Below, piece after piece: positions 7,325 through 13,484 of a DNA stretch of 18,919 nucleotides. Location of the stretch: NCBI GenBank assembly GCA_035940955.1, contig DASZEJ010000181.1:1-18919 (forward strand), in the 5' to 3' direction. The number at the start of each line of letters is the position of its first letter. Position 1 is the stretch's first letter. Below the pieces are notes generated by a model. The model saw nothing but the letters and a program-made list of their open reading frames with translations. It searched no databases and had not been told where the DNA came from. Position numbers and translations under genes: made by a program. The DNA is from CADCVT01 sp035940955 (GTDB taxonomy: Bacteria; Actinomycetota; Thermoleophilia; Solirubrobacterales; Solirubrobacteraceae).

Positions 7325-7711
7325 TCAAGCCGCCGCGACGACCTCGATCTCGACGCGCCAGGACGGGTCGAGCGTCTCGACGACGACCGCGGTGGTCGGC
7401 ACGCGCCGGCCTCTGAGCGCGGCGACGCGCGCGGCGGTGTTCGCCTCGGCGTCCCGGGCGTCGCGGAGGTAGCTCGTCACGCGGACGACATGGTCGAGCG
7501 TCATCCCGGCCGAGGCGAGGATCGTCCGGACGTTCGCCCAGACGAGGTCGAGCTGCTCGTCGAGGGTGCGGCCGGCGACGCTGTCGGCGTCGAGGCCCAT
7601 CGTTCCGGCGACGAACACCAGGCGGGAGGGGGCGGCGAGCTCGATCGCGTGCGCGTAGTCGGCGCCGGCCGCGTAGACGCCGGTCGTGGGGTCGTGGAGG
7701 GTGGTCTGCAT
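7325..7711 (-). CDS. RidA/YjgF-family protein lacking the usual catalytic arginine
   Basis: This 128-residue protein has the RidA/YjgF (chorismate-mutase-like) fold. The family elements are SRLVFVAGTMGLDAD (about 29-43), a central helix DEQLDLVWANVRTILASAGM, VVRVTSYLRDARD, and the C-terminal strand WRVEIEVVAAA. RidA enzymes hydrolyse reactive enamine/imine intermediates using an arginine (Arg105 in E. coli, in VARLP) and a glutamate (Glu120). Here the glutamate is kept (Glu123), but the arginine position reads VETLD, with Thr113. By family knowledge this suggests a Rid subgroup without the standard imine deaminase activity. I chose the ATG giving MQTTLHD; an upstream ATG adds ten Arg-rich residues. 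It is divergent from an Lrp/AsnC-like gene, a common pairing for RidA. Confidence 0.85.
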   Translation of the reverse strand: MQTTLHDPTTGVYAAGADYAHAIELAAPSRLVFVAGTMGLDADSVAGRTLDEQLDLVWANVRTILASAGMTLDHVVRVTSYLRDARDAEANTAARVAALRGRRVPTTAVVVETLDPSWRVEIEVVAAA

Positions 7712-7791
7712 TTGCGCCCGACGATGGCGCCGGGAGCGCAATCCCTGCGTCGCGATTGAGCGCTGCGGCCGTCGTCCGCAATGCTGTTGCG
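7712..7791. promoter_or_regulatory. Divergent promoter region with four TTGCG/CGCAA half-sites
   Basis: The 83-bp spacer between the ridA-like and Lrp-like genes holds TTGCGC at 7712-7717 facing GCGCAA at 7736-7741. It also holds the perfect 15-bp palindrome CGCAATGCTGTTGCG at 7777-7791, which ends 3 bases before the Lrp-like start. Palindromes of about 15 bp are usual for Lrp/AsnC operators. The repeats suggest cooperative binding by such a regulator over both promoters. Confidence 0.5.
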
Positions 7792-7794
7792 TGC

Positions 7795-8094
7795 ATGGCC
7801 GCCCTGGACGAGATCGATTGTCAGCTCGTGGAGATGCTCCAGGAGCTCTCCGAGCACTCGACCCGCTCCGACGCCGCCTTCGCCCGCGCGGTCGCCGCGA
7901 TGCCGGCCGTGGTGCGCGCGGACGTCGTCGCCGGCGCCGACGACGTCCTGCTCCACCTCGCCGTGCGGGACGCCGACGAGCTGCACCGCGCGCTGCTCGA
8001 GCTCAAGCGCGCCGGCGCGGGCCGCGTGCGGACGATGCTCCGCCTCCAGGCGGTCAAGCCGCCGGGCCCGCTGCCGGTCCGGCCGCTTCGCTGA
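7795..8094 (+). CDS. Lrp/AsnC-like protein with ligand-binding RAM domain but no helix-turn-helix
   Basis: This 99-residue protein looks like an Lrp/AsnC regulator with its middle removed. Residues 1-18 (MAALDEIDCQLVEMLQEL) match the first helix of the Lrp DNA-binding domain, where LDEID is typical. The sequence then goes straight to the RAM ligand-binding domain: FARAVAAMPAVVRADVVAGA, DDVLLHLAVRDADELHRALL and TMLRLQAVKP. About 55-60 residues, including the helix-turn-helix and the first RAM strand, are missing compared with a normal protein of about 150. The frame is intact and codon use is ordinary, so it may still be made, perhaps as a ligand sensor or dimerisation partner. It ends exactly where the convergent cupin gene ends, with no base between the stops. 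Confidence 0.75.
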   Translation: MAALDEIDCQLVEMLQELSEHSTRSDAAFARAVAAMPAVVRADVVAGADDVLLHLAVRDADELHRALLELKRAGAGRVRTMLRLQAVKPPGPLPVRPLR

Positions 8095-8604
8095 TCAGAC
8101 GGGATCGCCCGGGAACCGCACCCCGAAGCGCTCGACGAGCCCCGGAACGGTGTCGGGCCGCATGTCGAGCTCGTACCGCGCGCACAGCTCCGCGAGCCGC
8201 CGCTCGTCGCCGGCGTCCACGCCGCCCATCGCGACAAGCTCCGCGAAGAACCGCTCGAACCCGGCGGGGGAGATGATCTCGAGGATCCGCGCGGGCTCGT
8301 CGGCCGCATTCCAGAACGTGTGCCACTGGCCGCGCGGCTTGTGCACGAGGTCGCCGGGGCCGGCCTCGACGACGTCGTCGCCGAGCAGCGCGCCCATCCG
8401 GCCCTCGACCACGAAGCTGTACTCGTCCTCGCGGTTGTGGCGGTGCAGCGGCGCAGCGAGCGCGCGCGGCCCCATCGGGTGCTCGACCAGCGAGAAGCGC
8501 TCCGCCGCCTCGTCGCCGTCGATCATGAACCGGACGCCGATGCTGCCGAGGAACCCCGCCTTCCCGTCGCGGGGGCCCACGATCTTGGGGGCCGTCGTCG
8601 TCAT
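8095..8604 (-). CDS. Cupin-domain protein
   Basis: This 169-residue protein has a single cupin (small beta-barrel) domain at about residues 36-112. The first metal motif is H54-x-H56 followed by Glu60/Glu61 in PLHRHNREDEYSFVVEG; the second contributes His95 in KPRGQWHTFWN, giving a 3-His/1-Glu type site. A helical tail after residue 115 (FFAELVAMGG, RRLAELCARYELDM) is typical of a widespread actinobacterial cupin group of unknown substrate. An AAGGAA ribosome site lies 7 bases before the ATG. Function could be dioxygenase-like, isomerase-like or ligand-binding; the sequence does not decide. It is divergent from the YCII-sigma pair. Confidence 0.85.
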   Translation of the reverse strand: MTTTAPKIVGPRDGKAGFLGSIGVRFMIDGDEAAERFSLVEHPMGPRALAAPLHRHNREDEYSFVVEGRMGALLGDDVVEAGPGDLVHKPRGQWHTFWNAADEPARILEIISPAGFERFFAELVAMGGVDAGDERRLAELCARYELDMRPDTVPGLVERFGVRFPGDPV

Positions 8605-8778
8605 GTCGCCGTTCCTTCCACTGGACTCGCCGTCGTGGCGAAGCTACCTGCGGTCCGCCGGTGGCAGTGCGCCGCGATGGCCGCGGGACGAGTGCTTCCA
8701 TGTCGAGAAGCTCCGACCGACTCCGCTCACGAGGTGAAGGGCCACGACAGGCGGGGCCCACGACACCAGGAGACGACC

Positions 8779-9198
8779 ATGCCGAAGTTCCTGCTCCTCA
8801 AGCACTACCGCGGCGGCCCGGAGCCGCACCATCCCTTCCCGCCGATGGACCAGTGGGCGCCCGAGGACGTGGAGGCGCACTTCGCCTTCCTCCGCAACGT
8901 TCGCGAGCTGCTGGAGGGCAGCGGCGAGTACGTCGACTCGCAGGCGCTCACGCCGGCGCGGACGTGGGTGCGCTACGGCGGGCCGGACGCCGCGCCGGTC
9001 ACCACCGACGGCCCGCATCCCGAGACGAGCGACCTGATCGCGGGCTGGTACATGGTCGACGTGGAGTCGCGCGAGCGCGCGCTCGAGATCGCGGCCCACA
9101 TCTCGTCCGAGCCCGGCCCGGGCGGGGGGCCCCTGTACGAGTGGATCGACGTCCGCGAGGTCATGTCCCACGGGCCGTCGTCGAGCGACGGGGCGTGA
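8779..9198 (+). CDS. YCII-related (DGPF) protein
   Basis: This 139-residue member of the YCII/DGPF family has a ferredoxin-like fold. It begins MPKFLLLKHYRG and carries the hallmark DGPHPETSDLIAGWYMVDVE, the counterpart of the DGPFAETKE-x-LGG-y-x-ve motif. The next segment, SRERALEIAAHI, is the matching helix. A good AGGAG sequence lies 8 bases before the ATG. DGPF proteins are regularly encoded beside ECF42 sigma factors, and here the stop overlaps the sigma start (GTGA). Their biochemical role is unresolved; they may be part of the stress response controlled by that sigma factor or a sensor for it. Confidence 0.9.
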   Translation: MPKFLLLKHYRGGPEPHHPFPPMDQWAPEDVEAHFAFLRNVRELLEGSGEYVDSQALTPARTWVRYGGPDAAPVTTDGPHPETSDLIAGWYMVDVESRERALEIAAHISSEPGPGGGPLYEWIDVREVMSHGPSSSDGA

Positions 9199-10391
9199 TC
9201 GATCAGCTGGACGAGGGCGCCCTGCGCGCCCTCGTCCCGCGGGTGCTCGCCGGGCTGGTGCGGCGGGGCGAGGACTTCGACGCCGCCGAGGACGCGCTGC
9301 AGGTGGCGCTCCTGGAGGCGCTGCGGGTGTGGCCCGAGCACCCGCCGCGCGACCCGCGCGCATGGCTGGCGACGGTCGCGACCCGGCGGCTCGTCGACGC
9401 CCGCCGCAGCGAGGCCGCCCGCCGGCGCCGCGAGGAGGCGATGCACGCCGAGCTGCGGCCGGGGGCCACGCAGGCGGGCGACGACACGCTCTTCCTGCTC
9501 TTCTGCTGCTGCCACCCGGACCTCGCGCCCGCCTCGCAGGTGGCGCTGACCCTGCGCGCCGTCGGCGGCCTCACGACGCGAGAGATCGCCGACGCCTTCT
9601 ACGTCCCGGAGGCGACGATGGCGCAGCGGATCAGCCGCGCCAAGCGCGCGCTCGCCGGCCCGCCCGCTCGCCGCCTCGACCAGCCGGGGGACCTCGCCGT
9701 CGTGCTGCGCGTGCTCTACCTCGTCTACACGGCCGGGCACGGCGGCCCGCCCACCCGTGTGGACCTCGCCCGCGAGGCGATCCGGCTCGCCCGCCAGCTC
9801 ACCCTCGCGACCGACGAGCCGGAGGCGCACGGGCTGCTCGCGCTCATGCTCCTGAGCCACGCCCGCCTCCCGGCGCGCTTCGACGCGGAGGGCCGCATCG
9901 TCACGCTCGACCGCCAGGACCGCGGCCTGTGGGACACCCGCGAGATCGCCGAGGGCGTGCGCGTCCTGCAGTCGGCGCTCGCCGCCGGTCGCCCCGGGCG
10001 CTACCAGATCGAGGCCGCCATCGCCGCCCTGCACGACGACGCGGCCAGCGCCGAGGAGACCGACTGGCCCCAGATCCTCGCCTGGTACGACGACCTCGTC
10101 GCCCTCACCGACGACCCGGCGCGCCAGGACCCCGCCGCCGTCCTCGGCCGCGCGGTCGCGGTCGGCCACGTCCGCGGCCCCGCCGCGGGCCTGCTCGAAA
10201 CCGACCGGCTGCGCGACGTCCTCGGCGACCGCCACCGCTGGCACGCCGTCCGCGGCCACCTGCACGAGCTCGCCGGCGACCTGCCCGCCGCCGCCACGGC
10301 ATACGCGGAGGCCGCCCGCCGCGCGACCAACGTCGCCGAGCGCGACCACCTCGTCCGCCAGGCCGCCCGCGCGCGGGCGGCGGAGCGGTAG
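9195..10391 (+). CDS. ECF42-type RNA polymerase sigma factor with long C-terminal extension
   Basis: This 398-residue sigma factor directs RNA polymerase to a specific promoter set. Region 2 is visible in DFDAAEDALQVALLEALRVW (28-46) and PRAWLATVATRRLVDARR (55-71). The sequence LLFCCCHPDLAP at 101-112, with three consecutive cysteines, is a hallmark of the ECF42 group. Region 4 follows: VALTLRAVGGLTTREIADAF and VPEATMAQRISRAKRAL. Residues after about 160 form an alpha-helical, TPR-like extension (LVYTAGHGG, AREAIRLARQLT, EAHGLLALMLL, GDLPAAATAYAEAARRA) that in studied ECF42 proteins is required for activity and may replace an anti-sigma factor, none of which is seen here. The GTG start gives a 4-base overlap with the DGPF gene. 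Confidence 0.92.
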   Translation: MIDQLDEGALRALVPRVLAGLVRRGEDFDAAEDALQVALLEALRVWPEHPPRDPRAWLATVATRRLVDARRSEAARRRREEAMHAELRPGATQAGDDTLFLLFCCCHPDLAPASQVALTLRAVGGLTTREIADAFYVPEATMAQRISRAKRALAGPPARRLDQPGDLAVVLRVLYLVYTAGHGGPPTRVDLAREAIRLARQLTLATDEPEAHGLLALMLLSHARLPARFDAEGRIVTLDRQDRGLWDTREIAEGVRVLQSALAAGRPGRYQIEAAIAALHDDAASAEETDWPQILAWYDDLVALTDDPARQDPAAVLGRAVAVGHVRGPAAGLLETDRLRDVLGDRHRWHAVRGHLHELAGDLPAAATAYAEAARRATNVAERDHLVRQAARARAAER

Positions 10392-10481
10392 GACACCGTT
10401 GTGTGTTCACATAAGCGGCGTTATCGAGCGTTTGGAGCAGCTCGCATGGAGAAGGTTCCGACGCCACGAGATCCCTTCAAC

Positions 10482-10500
10482 TGAGCGACAGGTTCGCTCA
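10482..10500. terminator. Hairpin between convergent genes, bidirectional terminator candidate
   Basis: TGAGCGA and TCGCTCA form a perfect 7-bp stem with a 5-base loop. It lies in the 167-bp gap between the sigma gene and the TGT-like gene, which converge. No T-run follows on either strand, so this is a weak call. Nothing else recognisable is in the gap. Confidence 0.35.
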
Positions 10501-10558
10501 CGCCCCGGGCCAGCGCGACACGGACAAACGTCGAGACAGCGCTCGGGCCTCGGCGGAC

Positions 10559-11773
10559 TCATAGGCGCTCGTCGATCTCTTCGAGCGCGGCGATCCAGCG
10601 CGGCAGGTGCTCGAAGCTGCGATTGGCGGGCCCCCGCAAGGGGCGCGGAAGCGCCGCCTGAAGGACGTCGCGTTCGAAGGCATCGTGCTCTTCGCCCAGG
10701 CGGGCAGCAGCATCCGCTGGGCTCAGGCCCGCCCACTGACGAACCTCCTGCGCACGCGCGAGCACCGAATGCTGCATCAGGTCCTGATAGTTGTCGGGCG
10801 GCGCGCCGCCGTCGCAAACACGGCACGAACAGCGCGTGATGTCGGGTGAGGCCGACCACATCGCGAATGCGAGGTCTTGCGCGATGTAGCGGTGGGTGCG
10901 CGGAAGGTAATAGCGAGCTGGCGGCGGGCCGGACTGCGGCAGCTCGAGCCACGCCCGGTACTCGCCGTAGCCGATGCCGTGTGACGCACCTCCGAGGCCG
11001 ACGCTGGACAGAAGCAAGCCGAAGAAGCCGCCGTAGAGCGCGAACGATCGAGTCCCGCCTCGATGTGCTTGCGCGATGGCGAGCCCATAGGCCGCGAGTG
11101 CATCGGGAGCCGTGCCGATCTCATCGAGGTCCGAGACCCAGACGGCGACACGCTCGTCGGGTACCTCCGCAAGCAGATCCGATAGGTCCCACGGCTCTTC
11201 GCAGGCCACGACTCTTATGACCTCGAGTTGGGCGTGGCCACGAGTCAGGTCGAAGAGTCGCTGGCTGTGACGCCACCAAGGATCATCCGGCGCACGCGCG
11301 ATGAAGTACGGCGCAAGTATCCGTGACGGCCCCTGCGCGTTCCGCGGAGCCACAGGTTCATTGAGAAGGCGAGCGTACTTGTCGAATTTCGCCGACTGCT
11401 GCGTGTCATAGACCTCGTTGAAGTCAGCCCAGTGCCGGGCGATGCGTTCGAGACGCTCTTCGGTGAAGTCACTGGCGACAGGCGGTGCCCCACTGACGAG
11501 CGCCGGATCCATGAGCAGCTCGGCCAGAGCCTGATGACTTTTCTTGGGCCGCTCCAGCGCCTGCTGGAACAAGGGAAAGCGCGAGTCGATGACGTACGGT
11601 ATGCCGGCCTGCGTCGCCGACAGCGTGAGCATGAATCCGCCGGTCCCCTCGCGCTGGAACGCAGCAACAGTGCCTGGCACCACGATTCCGTCAAAGGCGT
11701 CGGTGAGCTCGCGAACGGTGCGCTGATCCGTGGCGCCATAGGAGAGGTAATGCTGAAAGCCAGCTTCGAACAT
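10559..11773 (-). CDS. TGT-superfamily-like protein with CxCxxC...H zinc site
   Basis: This 404-residue protein is the last gene of the four-gene cassette. The best clue is the C-terminal motif C315-S-C317-R-V-C320, followed by LMQHSVLARAQEV with His335. This has the spacing and order of the zinc site of tRNA-guanine transglycosylases, especially the archaeal form (CxCPVC ... LLxxHNL). Before it lies ALYGGFFGLL, then GLGGASHGIGYGE at 259-271, which could match the glycine-rich base-binding loop, and PARYYLPRTHRY. VIDSRFPLFQ at 61-70 could match the TGT DSGGFQ region, with Asp63 as general acid/base. The usual nucleophile segment (D-x-FDC) between the loop and the zinc site appears shortened or absent. 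Enzymatic activity is therefore unproven. The ATG overlaps the upstream stop by one base (TGATG). Confidence 0.5.
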   Translation of the reverse strand: MFEAGFQHYLSYGATDQRTVRELTDAFDGIVVPGTVAAFQREGTGGFMLTLSATQAGIPYVIDSRFPLFQQALERPKKSHQALAELLMDPALVSGAPPVASDFTEERLERIARHWADFNEVYDTQQSAKFDKYARLLNEPVAPRNAQGPSRILAPYFIARAPDDPWWRHSQRLFDLTRGHAQLEVIRVVACEEPWDLSDLLAEVPDERVAVWVSDLDEIGTAPDALAAYGLAIAQAHRGGTRSFALYGGFFGLLLSSVGLGGASHGIGYGEYRAWLELPQSGPPPARYYLPRTHRYIAQDLAFAMWSASPDITRCSCRVCDGGAPPDNYQDLMQHSVLARAQEVRQWAGLSPADAAARLGEEHDAFERDVLQAALPRPLRGPANRSFEHLPRWIAALEEIDERL

Positions 11774-12240
11774 CAGCGGCACGCCGTTCGATGGATTGCC
11801 TCGCGGACAGCAACCCGGTCGAACGCGTGCGTCGAAGGCGGACCCGGTGCGCGCCAAAGCCGTGCAGTGCCGTTGATTTGAAGCACGCCGATTGACAGCT
11901 CATCCGCAAGGTCGAGTGTCGTCGATGTCGGGCACGTCGGCACCACGACGAAGGAGCGATCGAAGGAAAGCTGGTTGTAGACCGCTTGCTCGAACGCCCT
12001 CTGAGAAGCATCGCGTTTCAACTCGAACGCGCAGCTCACACTCTTGCTGTTGATCGTCGCCGCGTCGATACGCCTTCCGCGCCAAGGCACCTCGAGCGCC
12101 ACATGCGTGGCATGTCGCAGGCGCCCCGTAGCCGTAAGCCACGTCAAGAGGCCGATCAGCATGTGACGCTCCCCCGCGCTCGACGCCCACGCGTCCGCCT
12201 TGGCCAGGGCACGCTGCTGGCTCTGCCGCGCATCAGGCAT
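11773..12240 (-). CDS. Small PD-(D/E)XK nuclease-like protein
   Basis: This 155-residue protein has the core of a restriction-endonuclease-like fold. A helix (HMLIGLLTWLTATG) carries into strand VALEVPWRGRRIDAATI with Glu50 and Asp59. The next strand, VSCAFELKRD, gives Glu73-x-Lys75, the ExK half of the PD-(D/E)XK motif. AFEQAVYNQLSF then forms the following helix and SFVVVPTCP the next strand, as in VRR-Nuc or restriction-like domains. Many such proteins cut DNA with Mg2+; some are non-catalytic. I chose the ATG giving MPDARQSQQRALAKADAW, eight bases inside the end of the membrane-protein gene; a longer frame adds 32 residues that lie over that gene. Target and partners are unknown. Confidence 0.6.
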   Translation of the reverse strand: MPDARQSQQRALAKADAWASSAGERHMLIGLLTWLTATGRLRHATHVALEVPWRGRRIDAATINSKSVSCAFELKRDASQRAFEQAVYNQLSFDRSFVVVPTCPTSTTLDLADELSIGVLQINGTARLWRAPGPPSTHAFDRVAVREAIHRTACR

Positions 12241-12802
12241 CGTCGTCGTCTCCGCGGTCGGCAGGTACCGGCGTGAATGCATGAACTTCCGCGCCGGAGA
12301 GGCGCTGCGAGGCGGAGACGTAGATGGCAGCCGCAATCATGGCGACAACGAAGCCGACGCCCATGAGCGTCGAACCCGTGATTTGCGTCCCTTTGCCGGC
12401 CAGTAGCTCGCTGCTGTGCACAAAGAGCAACGCTGTACCGCACAGGAAGGTCACTGATGCACCGACGAGTGGCCACCCGAGCTTGAGGAGGAGTATGAAA
12501 GACCGCTGCACGCGAGCGCGTTCTTCGAGCGTTCGCGAGAACGAACGGGCGCGATCGGCGACCAAGCCCGGGTCGAAGGTCGCAAGGCCAGGAAGCGCAT
12601 GGTCGCTGCTCGCGAGCTCAACGACGTCTGCCTGCAATCCGCGCAGCTCTCGGACGGCTCTATCGGTGAGCTGGCGTTGGGTGTCAGCGACGCGCTCGCG
12701 CCAGTCGCCATGGACCTTGCCGCGCAACGACGCCGCTTGCCACAGGCCTCCCATTCCGAAGATGGCGAGAGCCACGAATGCCTCGGCGTTGTCGAAGTTC
12801 AC
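12233..12802 (-). CDS. Membrane protein with long helical soluble segment, function unknown
   Basis: This 189-residue protein is not recognised. A hydrophobic segment lies at residues 8-24, then a charged helical stretch at about 28-100 (WRERVADTQRQLTDRAVREL, ARSFSRTLEERARVQR), then two more membrane segments at about 102-128 and 143-164. The C-terminus is acidic (DRGDDDDA). The layout suggests a membrane anchor or sensor with an amphipathic arm rather than a transporter. The GTG start gives a 4-base GTGA overlap with the stop of the Panacea-like gene, and its own end overlaps the nuclease-like gene by eight bases, so it is a fixed part of the cassette. In defence modules such proteins often act as membrane effectors, but no known effector domain is identified. 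Confidence 0.6.
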   Translation of the reverse strand: MNFDNAEAFVALAIFGMGGLWQAASLRGKVHGDWRERVADTQRQLTDRAVRELRGLQADVVELASSDHALPGLATFDPGLVADRARSFSRTLEERARVQRSFILLLKLGWPLVGASVTFLCGTALLFVHSSELLAGKGTQITGSTLMGVGFVVAMIAAAIYVSASQRLSGAEVHAFTPVPADRGDDDDA

Positions 12803-13347
12803 GGACCGAGCACTTCGTCGCGGATAATCGACTTCTCGGTGAACTCTGGGTAGCGCTCATAGACGTAGCGGACGAGCTGGCGCAGCGGCGCGGTGCCGAA
12901 CCGCATCTTCAGCTCTGCGACTTGGCGCTCGGCGTCCTGAGGCAGCATCGTCAGCAGCTTGTTGTAGTAACGTCGACCGAGCTCGGTGAGCTCGAAGTTC
13001 CGGGTCGCGTAAGGATCTGGGGGCTGCGCCCCGATGATGTTGCGGAGCTCCCAAGAGTCCTCGGCGTTGTCGGTGATCTGTTCCGAGTCCTGCACGAGGC
13101 CGGCGGCTACAAGCGTCTCGATCTCGCGATATGCCTTCGCAGAAAACGGGCCGAAGTTGTGCGCGATGAAGTCCGCCGGCTCCTTGAGCCACCGTGCAGC
13201 GGGCGTCTCCTTCTCCAACAAGAACAGCAGCTTCTCCAGCCGTGTGATTCCCTCGACCCGGCCCGTCGCCCGCTTGGTTTTGCCGGGCGCGCCGAGAAGC
13301 AGCACGATGGCGTCGTCCGTCTCCAGGGGTCGGGCAGACTCGGTCAT
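12799..13347 (-). CDS. Panacea/SocA (DUF4065)-like winged-helix protein
   Basis: This 182-residue protein is the first gene of the cassette. Elements resembling the Panacea (SocA, DUF4065) antitoxin domain are ITRLEKLLFLLEKE (helix 1), FIAHNFGPFSAKAYREIETL followed by VAAGLV (the F-GP-S...Y...L...GL pattern), FELTELGRRYYNKLL, and near the end LVRYVYERYPEFTEKSII, matching the usual YPE-x-T-x-x-S-x-I ending. Panacea proteins neutralise many unrelated toxins, and SocA delivers its toxin to a protease. Here it could be an antitoxin or a transcriptional regulator of the operon. No strong ribosome site is visible before the ATG. The family call is by pattern only and needs a profile search. Confidence 0.55.
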   Translation of the reverse strand: MTESARPLETDDAIVLLLGAPGKTKRATGRVEGITRLEKLLFLLEKETPAARWLKEPADFIAHNFGPFSAKAYREIETLVAAGLVQDSEQITDNAEDSWELRNIIGAQPPDPYATRNFELTELGRRYYNKLLTMLPQDAERQVAELKMRFGTAPLRQLVRYVYERYPEFTEKSIIRDEVLGP

Positions 13348-13356
13348 CGGAGCTCA

Positions 13357-13370
13357 GGGCTACAAAGCCC
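13357..13370. repeat. Short inverted repeat upstream of the cassette
   Basis: GGGCT and AGCCC with a 4-base spacer lie 10 bases before the start of the Panacea-like gene. It could be part of an autoregulatory operator or a leader hairpin. No confident -10 or -35 boxes were found between 13348 and 13507. Confidence 0.25.
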
Positions 13371-13484
13371 GCTTCGATGTCCCCGGACGTCGGATCTCGG
13401 CTCGTCGATCATCGGACAAAGCTAGCTCGCGCTCCCGACGTGTGCGGCGCGCGCGTGGTGGTTCGGCGCGCTTCCTACGCACTA

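Noticed and set aside
10399..10839. Plus-strand open frame of 146 codons opposite the end of the TGT-like gene
   Set aside because: Arg/Ala/Gly-rich composition, no family features, and antisense to a better-supported gene.
12233..12802. SLATT-type membrane effector
   Set aside because: SLATT proteins have paired N-terminal membrane helices followed by a helical tail; here the pair is at the C-terminal end, so the order does not fit.
10567..13410. 11-base direct repeat GCTCGTCGATC at 10567-10577 and 13400-13410 flanking most of the cassette, as attachment site
   Set aside because: One copy lies inside the coding end of the TGT-like gene and encodes ordinary residues. The word is a common codon string in this GC-rich genome, and no integrase is near.
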